Assembly (NCBI RefSeq): GCF_905220415.1
Contig: NC_059546.1
Span: 9,362,001 to 9,426,000, forward strand
Origin: Colias croceus
Lineage: Eukaryota > Arthropoda > Insecta > Lepidoptera > Pieridae
Direction: 5' to 3'
Length of the DNA stretch: 64,000 bases
The notes beneath the pieces were generated by a model that worked only from the letters and a program-made list of their open reading frames with translations, was not told the origin of the DNA and did no database searches. Of the stretch, positions 25,211 through 37,700 are shown one piece after another. Both the position numbers and the translations under genes were made by a program. The stretch's first letter is position 1. Each line of letters begins with the position of its first letter.

Positions 25211-27733
25211 ATAGATATATACCGGGTATATATAGATTCCTATATAGTGTTTAGTTTTTGATGGAAGTAAGTTTCAAAAATTCATATTTTGTTATTTAAT
25301 CATTACGCATTATAGGCGTAGACTTTTGAAAACCAATTACTCTATAATAGCATACAAGTACCTAATTTGCTAAAACTAAAAAAAAAGATTTGTATGCTTA
25401 ACTTTTTGTTCATTCAAACGAAGCCGTGGGCGGTTAGTATGCTTCTAGCAGTAAAAAAATGTAATAATAGGCATTAGCCATTACATCAACAACCTTCTAT
25501 AACATGTTAAGAATCTTCCTTCCGCAATTCCGCATGCATAATTAACAAATTATGTATTATCAAAGAGAATTAATATATTCCTCGATTTACATAAAAATAA
25601 CTTCTCTATCGCTTGTTTTGAATAATAAATGTCTTCAAATTAAAAGAGAAATATCTCGAATACAAATGTCATTTTAACACTTATTTTAATGCTTTATTTA
25701 TGTACAAGACTTTTTTATTGTGTATTTTGTATACAGACAAGTGAAGTGTCCCTTCTATGAACATCTTACTTCTTTACTAAAAAATAATCAATAATAGTTA
25801 TATTGACAGATTTTTTGCGTGTTTTGAAATGCTAAACTACCTCCTTTATCTATTAGGAAAAGCTTTCACCGTAAATAAGTTTTTAAATTCCTAAGTAACG
25901 TAGCTATATTTTTTTAGTTACTATTCAAGTTTAACCCAAGTTGGGTGATACTCTAAACTAGAAACCATAAAGTTAACACACGGCCGTTTATCTTAAAATA
26001 GATACTAGGCTAGGCTAAGATAAGGGATTAAATTAGCAACCACGTGCAAATTGCAATAATGGTACCAGAATACATTCTTGTTTAATTTTAAATGGTATTG
26101 TATAAGTAACTAACCGGTTTTTAGCTATGAATTTGCTAATAATGCTGTTGCAATATATTTGTGTTTGTTTTCACAGAATTGTAAACAAAAAGCGTAATAT
26201 TAAACTGCGTATTTTATGCGGTATCAGAGGAAGGAAAAAGGTAACTTAATTTCACCACACAAATAAGTATGAATATTGTTGAAGTACATAAACCTTTTAT
26301 TTATTCACTTACACTGTCCAGTGTCCACTGTAAAATTCCTTTTACCAAGATAAGCCTTTTGAAAGGTCCGGTTTATCCAATAAAGCATTTTATAAACAAA
26401 CTGCAATAGCTTTTACACTCAATCCCCTAGACGAGGGTATTTTCTGAAAAGACGGATAAACACCGACTTTCTAAATATTTTATCACTAGCAGACCCATGG
26501 TATGTACTGAACTCTTAATTAATTTTGCATGTAAAATATCATAGTCTGAATGATGGTCGTCGACAAAGTTTAAGAAGTTCAAGAACCCGGAGCGCAAAAT
26601 TCCGTTTAATGTAAAAAGTTTTTACATGTAATACAGATTAATTAGAGCCTTAAAAACGTTCAAGTAAAGCAATAATCTCGCTTGTTGAATTAAATTAATT
26701 TCGTATTTGTGAAATAACGATATCAATTTATTATTTATCTCTATATCTAGGTGCACAACTAGCCGCTGGCCCCGGCTTTATGCTGCTAGTAAAAAATAAA
26801 ATCAACTCTCATATACTAAATTATAATGAGTAATGAGTGCGTTAACGAAAAGTTACAATTTCAAATTGCGTCTATGTCATTTTAAAATATATGGACACAA
26901 AAAAGTAATTTATTAATTCAGTTGGAAATTGGAATAAGTGCGCAATAATATTAGAAAGCCTACAAGGCAATATCTACATTTCTAGTTTAGAATTATTCAT
27001 TTTGGAATTCACAATTTCGATAGTAATAAATATTTTAATAGAGTTGAAACGTTTCTAATCTTTTATCTGATGCGATAAAATCCATGACATAATTTAATAT
27101 ACCTAGGTACATACTGTTCGCTTTGAGCCATTTACAATTATTCTAAACAGACCTTTCAATAGGTCATTGCTATTTGGGTCGCGGCCAAAATTGTATCTAA
27201 AATATTGGCGGGCTTCGATTGGACAAATATGCACTACCTATAAATTCTACGCTCGGTACGCCCTGGACAAATGTTTTTGGCCACTTTTTTCCGGCGTATT
27301 GGGCATTTTAGGGCATATACTTTTTACGCATTTATTTTGTAATTGTGAACCTCTTATGCAATTTCGTTTAGATTATTTGGTTTATTCTGAACTATGTTCA
27401 AATTCTATTATAGCACTACTTCTTCAGCCAAGAAATGGTCTTTAGCGCTATGATTCTTATTTTCCGACAACAGCATTATGCACTTTCCGCAGAATTGATT
27501 GCTAAATCGATAAATGCAAACCCAATTCAACGAGACATTGGACATCGTTACTTCTCACCAGCAATTATAATCCGTGTGACATTTGAGCATATGCAATATA
27601 AACGATTAATCGCCTCGCGCCGTTTCGCAACGCTGCAGCTGAAGCAACGGCATATAATGTGAGTTGTATACTGTACACAGGGTTGCCGATTTTTTGGTAC
27701 AATGGTGATTATAGGCAAGAAAGAGTTAGTATC

Positions 27734-27850
27734 ATCATCATTATCATCAATTTATCAGCCCATATAATATGTTCGCACTGCTGGGACACGGGCCCGTCTA
27801 TGAGGGTCCAGGACCCAGGTTATAATCCACCACGCTGGCCAATTGCGGAT
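27734..27850 (+). repeat. Lepidopteran interspersed repeat (CTGCTGGGACA type), copy 2
   Basis: CGCACTGCTGGGACACGGGC, CTATGAGGGTC and CCACCACGCTGGCCAATTGC parallel the copy at 2124-2230, including the ATCATCATCA lead-in. Confidence 0.65.
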
Positions 27851-28370
27851 TTACAGATAGGAAAATACGATTTATTTTTCTTTGTCATTTTATTTAAAAA
27901 CATATTGAATTGTTGAAAATCCTTAAAAGTTAAAAGAAGTCTACTTATGTTTCATGAAAAACTTAGTTATTTCGTATTTTACTGTTTTCATAAAGAATAC
28001 AGTACAATTACCTGAAACAACGTAAAATACTTCATTAAAAATTACGGTTGGCAACCCTATCTGTACACTAGTACACACGTACCGAACCGGATTACCTTTA
28101 ACCGTGTTTCGTAAGAGCAATACCTTTCGCTCGCTTTATGGCGCGTAAACTGTTATATCATAATAGTCGTTTCATAATTGTTTTCAGGGGCTGTCTGGGG
28201 GATTGCGAAATCTTATGTGTATTTATAGTTACTACCAGAGCTAAAGGGGCTAGCATGATATCTTATAGCAGCATTATTTCCAGTGTGGGAAAGTGATGGC
28301 GCTAGACGACCTATAATGTATAGAGGTCATTTTATACCTCTATATACCTATCTTCTTCTTCTTCTTCTTC

Positions 28371-28541
28371 TTATATATAAAAATGAATCCCAAAATGTGT
28401 TGGTAAGCGCATAACTCGAGAACGGCTGAACCGATTTCGTTAATTCTTTTTTTATAATATTCCTTGAAGTACGAGGATGGTTCTTATGGAGAGAAAACGT
28501 AAACATGTACCACGGGCGAAGCCGGGGCAGACCGCTAGTAT
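28371..28541 (+). mobile_element. CGGGCGAAGCC-type retroelement tail
   Basis: AAAAATGAATCCCAAAATGT, GAACGGCTGAACCGATTTCG, a CTTGAAGTACGAGGATGG block and CCACGGGCGAAGCCGGGGCA, preceded by the (CTT)n tract. Close relatives sit in tandem at 61761-62111. Confidence 0.8.
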
Positions 28542-28649
28542 ACTTATAATAATACTGCTTTAGGATAACATAGTAGGTATGGGGACAAGTTGTATTCCAA
28601 TGTAAACTAAATTGACCTTTTATTTTCTCTGGTTAATACAGTTCAATTT

Positions 28650-28927
28650 GGCGTATTACCCGTGGTCCCCCCGCTATGTCCCACTGTGGGTCTACGGGTA
28701 AAAATTTTTCCCTGTGGACCCACTGCTATAGAATGGTATGCTACGGGCACTTGAATTAAAAATAATTTTTACCCGTGGTCCCCCGCTGCCATGCTTTGAC
28801 CATTATAAAGATAGGATTATTATACCATCTACACTTCCCAGTTTATGTCCTGCGTGTGTCCACGGGGAAAAATTTTTACCCGTAGACCCACAGTGGGACA
28901 TAGCGGGGGGACCACGGGTAATACGCC
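28650..28927. mobile_element. Foldback MITE with near-identical long arms
   Basis: 28650-28712 is an exact inverted copy of the end of the element at 28865-28927, and the match continues with one mismatch. The arms open GGCGTATTACCCGTGGTCCC. Inside, a third partial copy of ACCCGTGGTCCCCCGCT lies at 28771-28790. The near identity implies a young element. Confidence 0.85.
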
Positions 28928-30340
28928 TTCAATTTAGGGATAATTATAATAATATAATATAATAAAATTCAGAATTGTATGCATATTCAGATTGCCAGGT
29001 GGTCGAACCTAGCAACCTTACATGGTCGAACTTTTTATTCTTGTGACTCTCCTGTGTAAATATGTACACTTACTCTTGAGGCACGAAAACTATCGTTAAA
29101 GTATTCGTATCGTTATCAGGAGCATCTTCAAAAAATTTAATGTACTTGCGTAGAAGTGAACTATAATTTTCGTGCTCGCGCTTCTGTAGATGATAAAACA
29201 TGTACCTACATTGTCATACGAAATCAATCATGTATCATAAAGATACGCGGAGCGGGCTCTCCAAAATACTAGCAAATGGCCTACTGCCTATTAATACTCA
29301 CTTGTAAGTTAACAAAGATAGAATTAGCATATATTTGACTAACTAAACAAAGCAATAATCAGTCACGTAACAATTTTCATACGATCCATTGCAATGTGTA
29401 GGTACACGGTAATTACTACACGTAGATTGTAACCTCCAAATAAATACCTTCACCTTGCTATTGAACCATTTACAAGTACAATGGACGTGTATACATTATT
29501 CAAATTAATTAAATGCCCTCTTTTATTACGTATTATGTAATTAATCACGGGTTACTGTGTGCTGTGACTTATGGTACACGATTTTCTTAATTGTTCATTA
29601 GTTAGTATTGTAGTGAGCGATATACGCTTATATTATTTATTTATTTTTGTTTCAATATAGATACTTATCTCAGGAACTGCTTGTTAGAACTGAATAAATA
29701 TATTTCAGTTAGCATTACTCTACAAGCCACAGGCAATGATCAATGATAAATGAGAAAAATAATATTCCTTTTAAAAGCAGTTCGTGGCTTATCTAATTAG
29801 GTACATAGTAAGCTGTAAGATAATATTTTTATAACTTTTTATGTTTTGAGAAAATTCTCGTGTTATAACAGTTTAGTTTGTTATTTAAAAAAAATATGAA
29901 TAGGTATTATTTATAAAACAATTGTATTAATAGATAATGATCAGTGTACTTACATACTGTACAATAAAATAAAGAAAAAGGTTTTGAAGCTTCCGTCATT
30001 CTGGTTGGCATTGATCGAAATTATCAGCTTACTTCGATCTGTTGCGAAATAAGATATTATGTTTTGCCATTTTATAAAAAAATCATTTATTTCACAAACA
30101 AATAAATATGTATTATCAACAAACCTCCATTATCCTAAAAAACTACCTACATGACCAACATAACCGCATTGCAAAGGATGCTTGAAATAAAACGAACATA
30201 ATATAAAATGTAAGAATTTTGTAAGACGTCGAATATAAACAGGTCCAATAAAGTGGAATATGTAATACATACTTTATTTCGACTTTATCCATACAACTGT
30301 ATGTGGAACCTCATTTGTTGGAAGTATAATTTATATAAAC

Positions 30341-30607
30341 ACGCAAAGGGGTTTGGGTAAAGTTGGCGTCGTTGTGAACTTTCGCGGCCAGTGATGAAAC
30401 GTGGATATTTTTATAAAGCAGTATGTCGTAAGCAAAAGTTATTATGGACACAAATCTCGAAAGGAACAGAGATATTTGGTTTTGTATAGTTCATTTACCT
30501 AGAATCTAGATGATTTATTGATTTTTCTGACAAGTTTCATCACTGGCCGCGAAATGTCATCACGACGCCACTAGCCCATACAAAAGTACCCAAACCCCTT
30601 TATGTGT
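30341..30607. mobile_element. Foldback MITE with AAAGGGGTTTGGGTA ends
   Basis: AAAGGGGTTTGGGTA and TTCGCGGCCAGTGATGAAAC on the left recur inverted on the right (GTTTCATCACTGGCCGCGAA, TACCCAAACCCCTTT), about 75-base imperfect arms around an AT-rich centre. Confidence 0.8.
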
Positions 30608-31629
30608 AGGTACCTAATTTGCTGCTCCAACTGTGTAGTGTGTACAACCAAGCTTACCTACTTTAAATAACTTTACTATGATGCTGATAATGTATAAGAT
30701 ACCCCTTATAGTTGAGATCATAATAATATCACGTAATATAAATTAATTGCAACGTTGTGGACGTTGGGTACGTTACAATAACAAATACCAAAACATGATA
30801 GTGAATTATCGGTCATTGCACAAATGTGATCTGTTCTGGAGATTATTTTGATGGATTTTGAATTAAATCTGCATTATCGTCTAAAGCTATTAATAGCCTA
30901 ATTTATTGTTTTGATTTTAATGAGAATTTTGTTTTCATGCAAAGTTTATTGCTATATCTTTAACGCAGACTATTTGACATTCACAGTTAAGTATACGAAG
31001 CATACAAATAAGTATAAGATGATATTTCTGAACCTGAAAGCGGAATTATGTAAATAAATAAGAATAATTTTTAGATACCAACCTAAATTATTACTAATTT
31101 CAGTTCAAGAATTCAGTGTGATGTGATATCACAAGTCTTCGAGTTATAAAAAAAAATGATAAAGCATTGAAGGAAATAATTAGTATACAAGACGGCAGGT
31201 ATAACGAAACAAACAAAAACAAAAAAAAAAAGATTATGAGTACTCGTTGCACATTCCTGGATAATTGTTTATTATTCTGAAATACAGACTGGCTATAACC
31301 TCGAATATCGATGTAATGTATCCGTAAACAAAATCGATTTAGTGATTAACATAGTATTTAATTATTATCATTAATTGTCTGTTTGTGAAAAATATTTTTT
31401 TTTCGATATTATTGTCCACTATCGGTATCATAAATCGTATCTCATTAGATAATAGACTTCAGCGAATTCCATAAATATAAATACAATTTAAAAATGTAAA
31501 CATTGTTTATTGTATTGCGTAGTTGCGTAGTGGAAGCTTACATACAAATAATTTGATTTATTTTTATTTTTTTAAGCATTTATTGAGTGACTAGTGTCTT
31601 ATTGGTGTGGTTTTTTTATTGAAATAGTA

Positions 31630-31634
31630 TCAGT
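31630..31634 (+). promoter_or_regulatory. Possible arthropod initiator (TCAGT) for the 31674 exon
   Basis: TCAGT matches the insect initiator core. It lies 42 bases before the ATG. No clear TATA box or downstream promoter element was found, so the call is weak. Confidence 0.25.
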
Positions 31635-31673
31635 GAAGTTTAGGTTTTGTAGTTTTCAAAGTTTAAATTGAAA

Positions 31674-31760
31674 ATGCCTAGAACAGCGCTTGCGCCGTCG
31701 AACCTTATATCAAGGTTCGGGAAACGATCGCAAATTATTTGTTACAATTACAAGCAAGAG
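31674..31760 (+). CDS. RNF19: RNF19 candidate alternative first coding exon
   Basis: An ATG in the context TGAAAATGC opens 29 codons that end exactly at a strong donor (GAG|GTAAGT), phase 0. The RING1 exon at 36209 begins in phase 0, so the join is in frame. The peptide (MPRTALAPSN..., ending NYKQE) matches no domain I know. An arthropod-type initiator TCAGT lies at 31630-31634, about 40 bases upstream, so this may be a separate promoter and first exon. The upstream exon at 21811-21905 ends in the same phase and could be spliced to the same acceptor instead. Exon calling here rests on ATG, donor and phase, not on homology. Confidence 0.6.
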
Positions 31761-34700
31761 GTAAGTTTTTAAATTGTTAAATAATCTTTTTTTGTATATT
31801 TTATGTTTTTTACAAATCCAAAATTTTGCTGCTCTCTCACACAAGAACAGATAAAATTATTAGAATTTTAGTAGTAAGATAGATAAAAAAATTTATTTTG
31901 CATGTTTTTATTTAAACAAATATTACTCAAGGCAATAGAAACGTAATATCCATAATATGAATATTCATGAATTAGACAGTGAAATATAATAATTGATATG
32001 AACTACTTTCCATAATCCGTATTATGTATGCACAGTCAAAGGTATGCTAATTCTTGCGTAATTGTTGATTATTGTATAACTACGAAGTAATTGGAACATT
32101 AATCACTCATAAATCTTGACCTATTAAAATAATAATTAGGGTAATACAATTGAAAAAAAATATGTTCATTATTTAACAGTTTTCTTTTCCTCGTAATGGT
32201 ATTCACTATTCAGCTGTTTTTCTTTTTAATTGCGTAGTATTTAGTTGGTATGCGTACTTAGATAATGGGGCAATGGAATTCGATAAATAGAATGTATTTT
32301 TTCTGTCCTGATTCTGTAATAAAGCTGATTATTGGTAGGCATGGTAATTTTTTTAAATTACATTTATATAATGAATGCGAAAATTTCTAGTGCTTGTAGG
32401 TAATCAAAACAAATGTTACCAAAACGCGATTGTTAGAATGATCGTTTACAAAAACTTGTCAATTTCGTAAACTACATACCTAGTAGATATTTTAAAACAC
32501 AGTAGCTGATCTTTGGAGTGCTTGTTTTAAATAGTCTAAAGGGGAAGAAGGAGGAATTTAGTCTTGACTCTCATTATGAGTTGAAAGGAAGGTATGTATG
32601 AAATGGTCATAAGAGGTTTAATCTATACCAATTCTTTCCTCAAAACTTTGCAATAGACGTAGATCGCTTAACAAAGGAAAATGATATGTAAATATTATGT
32701 CAGGTGGCTTTAGTTTAGCTTCTGTATAAATGACTCATTTGAAAAGGTCTTTACTTATTATATAATTGTTACGGGTTACATTTGTACAATAACTTATGCC
32801 TAATTAGTATTGTATGTAAATTAAATAGCATTTAATCGATAGCAAAATATGTTGTCTTCTAGTTTTTGTTAACTTTTTTTGTAGGTATAAGGTGTTTTTT
32901 TTTTCGTAAATTGTCGTAGGAAAGTTAACATGTCAATTTGGTACGACTCTAACAGGTGGAATGCGACAGTCTACTTATGTTATATGTAGCTAAATTTGTA
33001 CTTTTTAATATACTTATAGTAGGTACCTATGTAAAAGGAACTCTTGTTCTATAGTATATTATTGCTCGATAAGAAGATTTATCCTCTTCGCCGATGACGT
33101 CACAGGGAACGCGTAAAAAGAAAAACGCCTCTGAGATGCATATTCCTAATTGCAGGGGCTTAGCATACTAGCAATTTCCATCGGGCTGACGTCAAACAGT
33201 GTGACGTCATTAATATCGGATCCGTGCCCCCGGGGAAGTGCAGCGGAACGATTTGCTCTATTTTGTTGCTCGTGTATCGGCTGGCTATTTTATATTGAAC
33301 TAGCTTTCCGCCCACGGCTTAGCCCGGTAAAACATAACAAATAAAACCATACTTCCTATTAAAAAAGAGTTTTATATTAGTGTTCTAGTAAAGGTTAAGA
33401 GGATATCACACGAGGTAACGTTACAAGGGTTGTATTGGAATCGAATGTTTCAGTTCGACGAATTTCCTTCATGAGTATTATGGAGTTTAGATAAGTTCGA
33501 TGACATTGTTTTGATAAAGTTTTATCTCTTTTTGTGACTAGATTAAAAAAAAGCGTGCGTTGTGTTCAATGGACACCTGTATCTTTTGAAAATAGAATAA
33601 ATGTTTCTGTTTTTGTTCCTACAAATCTATCCTGTATTACTAAATATATAGGTAACGGAATGCGACAGCATATTAATATAAATGAGCGGGAAAATGAGCA
33701 TTGCCTTTCATAACATCGATTTATCATGCTATTTCTATAATTAGTTAGGATCGGATACAGAATAATTTGCACCTGTTTGCTGCCATATGCTTGAAGTTCA
33801 AGACTAACGAGTAACGTGGTATTGGCGGGAGATTCGAGCTGTGGTTGACAGGTGATGGTTATATATAATTGGCTGAATGCTTGTTGGTAAAGGGCAAATA
33901 TATAGTGGATTGGGAATGTAGGTTTTATTCGCGTTAAGTGACTGTAAAGGGGAGGTTAGAAGGTATATTTACAAGAATTTCATCTTGCACATCTTCCTAA
34001 ATTGTACATACTTAACCTACCTAAGTTCTCTTCTAAAGTAATAAATGTCGCATGAAAAAAAATCTGTGCAAGAAATAAAGAAGATAATATTTACGATCAC
34101 AAACATGTTATCCTGTACTTAAACTTTAAACTTTAAAGTATGAACGAACAGTCCGGTACCTCTGAAAGCACTCACTTGTTCCTGTGAAGTCTTTGAGGCG
34201 TAAAACAGATTCTAGACTGCGTAGGTTTTGAGTATTACATTTATTCACTGGCCATGTTTACTTAGATGTTTCATAGCTCGGAAAATGCTGGGAAAGTTAC
34301 ATTTAATCGCGTAGAACAAAAGTAATTAAACATTGATAGGATTAGTTCGGACCTCTGTAATGAAAGGATTATAAAGGTCGCTTCTATAAATAATGAGAGT
34401 GTAATTAGAAAACGCTGAGATTAAATTAACAAGTCGAATGCTTAAGCTCATATTGTAGTGGAATTAGTAATGAATCAGCTATTAGAAAGTTTTTCATCTG
34501 ATTGCATAAAGTATTACGTTAAATAGAGAATGACAGCCGATTATTATGGTCATACGAAATGAGCCACTCAAGCCAAAACTTGAATGTTCTCTTGTGCAAT
34601 AGTAATTTAATAAGAACTGTTAATTACTTTTCCAATTTTATACAGTACAACGTTGGCTAACAAATAAGTGAGCGATAAATTGAAATAAATGATTATAGTG

Positions 34701-37700
34701 TGATCAGTGATCGAAAACAAACTGTTCCAATTCATTAACAGCTATTGCTTCAATTATTCTAATTATAGAAAAATAAATCATAATTTCCCCGTAAAACGAA
34801 TATCTCCATTCGCTCGTAACAATCGCATACTGATTCGTATAAATTTTAATATAATCGAACCGTTTCATTTCGCAGAACGTTTGCATGTACAATGATTAAA
34901 CTAATTAGCAGCGTAACGTCACATCTTTGTTTTATTTCCGATGAAATCGTATTTCGTATCGATAAATGCATTTGACACGTCTGACTGAATGTGGAGCGGT
35001 AAATGGATTATGTTATTCTCGGCGAACGCTTAGATAACGAGTATAAGGGTGCTTTTCCATAATTAATGTGCGAGGATGTGTATGTGTTTGCAAAGAACCA
35101 ATCATACCGCTTTATTTAGCGTTTAAAGCTATACAATTGGTTTTTTACAAACACATACCTCGCTAGGCATCCTCGCACATCTCTGATGGAATAGCACCCT
35201 TAGCGTGGTCTAGTGACAAAGCCTTTATGTACTAATGTGGTCGTTTAATAGGGCACAGAATAATTAGGTAATAGTAGTTTCTAGTTTACTTACTTTTTTG
35301 TTCTATATTTACTTTTTCGTGAAGTCTAGATAGTAGAATAACGTAAATGATAGTAAATTGTAATAAAATGTTGAGCTACAATATAAAGTGGTAGGTAAAG
35401 TAATGAATATCATACTGATTAATAAAAAATTTATTGAAATATCGAAGAAGAACTTAATCAAGTAACGAAGACTGTAAAGCGTAGAAGATTATTACACAAG
35501 TGCTATCATTAGAAATAGTAGTGAAATAAAAACTTTTAATTGGTCTTACCTTCAATGATACGAATGAAGAAATATAGGAGAAAATTAATATTGGCTAGCA
35601 ATAGATCGTGTTAAAAAAACTAATAAAACTGAACATTACAAAAAAAGTATTTCAGTTTAATAAAACTAATTTGGCTGAAATATTTTCATCTTTATTCCTC
35701 TAAATGTATCTCATCTCACTTATTAAATGCAACAAAATGCTTTCGTCACACTGAAAATCAAATAACATGCTGCATTTTAAAGCCCACGTCTGATGTTCAA
35801 CTAGATTCATTATTTGTTTATATGCCATAGTTCAAACTGCAAACTTTATATGGAGCCGTGATTAAAACCACGACACGGGAATCGCTTTATCGCTTCGAGA
35901 AGTTGGGTAAATTCATTGTTATACATGATGCGAACTGGGTAACTTTGTGTTTAATTTGATTTAAACTTAGTATTATATGAAAGGGTCTAATAGTGTAGAG
36001 GATTCTTGCTATTTATGCGCACTACTTACACCATAACAGAATCTAATAGAACAGAATAAAGCCCCTAAAAAGATATCATTAAACAACATTTACTCGAACT
36101 GATTCTATAATATTGGTAAGCTATAGTATTGGTAAGCCGAAGAGATGTATCAACCAGTACAGTTCTCTAATAAATTTGACTAACGTTTATATTCTCTTTT
36201 GTCCACAGGGCGAAGTCCTAGACTGTCCGCTATGCCTCTCCACAATGAGCGCGTCGAGCATGGTCCGGCTGGCGTGGTGCACTCACCGGTGTTGCGAGCC
36301 GTGCCTGCGCCAGTACCTCGCGATAGAGATCTTCGAGGCGAGGGTGCCGGTCAACTGCCCGGTGTGCCACGAGAGCATGCACCCTTCTGGTGAGTTCTAG
36401 ACGCTTCTGGAAGGTTGTGGAATGTTGCAATTGAAGTATGGAAAGAGATGATAATGTCTGTGCACGGATGGTAGATGTGCGCAGCAAAATATGGGGATAT
36501 AATACTAATACGGTAATGTGTTAGGTGTGTAGTATGACACTGCAGAGAGCGAAAGCAGAAATACAGCGTTATTTATTAAAATATTCTAGAGAAAATCTTA
36601 AACGTAATATTAATTAATTGAGTTCAACGCTCACCTGCCGAGATAGATAATTCACTTTGCTCGTTCTGCATTATTTTCTCGTACACTAAACATTACTCTC
36701 GGTGGAATAGGTTTAGGCAGTAGACAGCTGCTAATTATATTGAAAGGGAGAGATTTTATTACGCATTATTCTTAGAGTAGTTGAACGTAATGAGATGGTT
36801 AATTCTTATAGATATAATGCCTTTGTTCTATCGTTAAACTAGTTTGTTATAGCATTTTAGCTATATACATTTATTATACCTACACAAGACTTGGCCCGTC
36901 CCAGAGCGACAGCTGAGGGTAATGCCGTTCCGAACACTTAGTATTCAGATAAATGATGTATGAAGAGACGATGTTTAATGTATTGTTTGTGGCTCCACTT
37001 TGGTGGTTTATATTTGTGTCGGTTATTTGGAAAGTATAGTTATATGTATATGCCTGATACGAAAGCTGTGTGTTTGTTAGGTTGTTACGCTTGAAACTTT
37101 GAAAGGTTTTGGCTGCAAATAACCCCTGGGAGAACATCGATACTTTTTTATGAAAATATAAAATAAAGAAAAAATCAAAGCTTCCGAAAATAAATTAAAT
37201 ATACCCGTTAATAAAAGTATTTCTTGCAAATGTGTAATAGAGAAATATTCACCACATTGCTAATTAAATGGTTAACATATTTATCGTTCCATTATCGTTC
37301 CATTAATATTTAATAGTAACCGGTTTGCAAGTATGTATGTCGTCACTATATATTTACCGTAACGTCCCCGTTCACTAAGAAAAAAATACAACTGTACGCT
37401 AATTAGCTATTAAGTTACGTACTCATTTGATTACTTATAACAGTGTTTAATAAATACGCAAATAGACAACGAACTGTTCGACTTATTTTTATCTTATTAG
37501 TTAAAAATAATAAAGTATCACTATGCTTTATACAATCAACGTCTTTTATATAGGTACTTAATGCTTTTTCGAGAAACCACCTTTTTATAAAAAAAAAAAA
37601 ATGTCTAAGGTAAAAAGTGTCACATGTGGGACACCCGATTGGAATGAAGTTCCTTTCGTTTTGAAATAATTATTATAGGAGAGTATAGGAGGTATAATTA

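Larger units (their letters stand above)
21906..31673. other. Probable long 5' intron or intergenic DNA
   Basis: If the exon at 21811 joins the RNF19 transcript this is intron. It holds a SINE (23191), retroelement pieces (23750, 27734, 28371), MITEs (25064, 28650, 30341) and a (CTT)n tract at 28351-28372. No further exon was recognised; 24130-25060, 25700-27730 and 28940-30340 show only AT-rich sequence. Confidence 0.5.

Noticed and set aside
36880..37137. 85-codon minus-strand frame
   Set aside because: It lies in the RNF19 intron and has no splice context or recognised motif.
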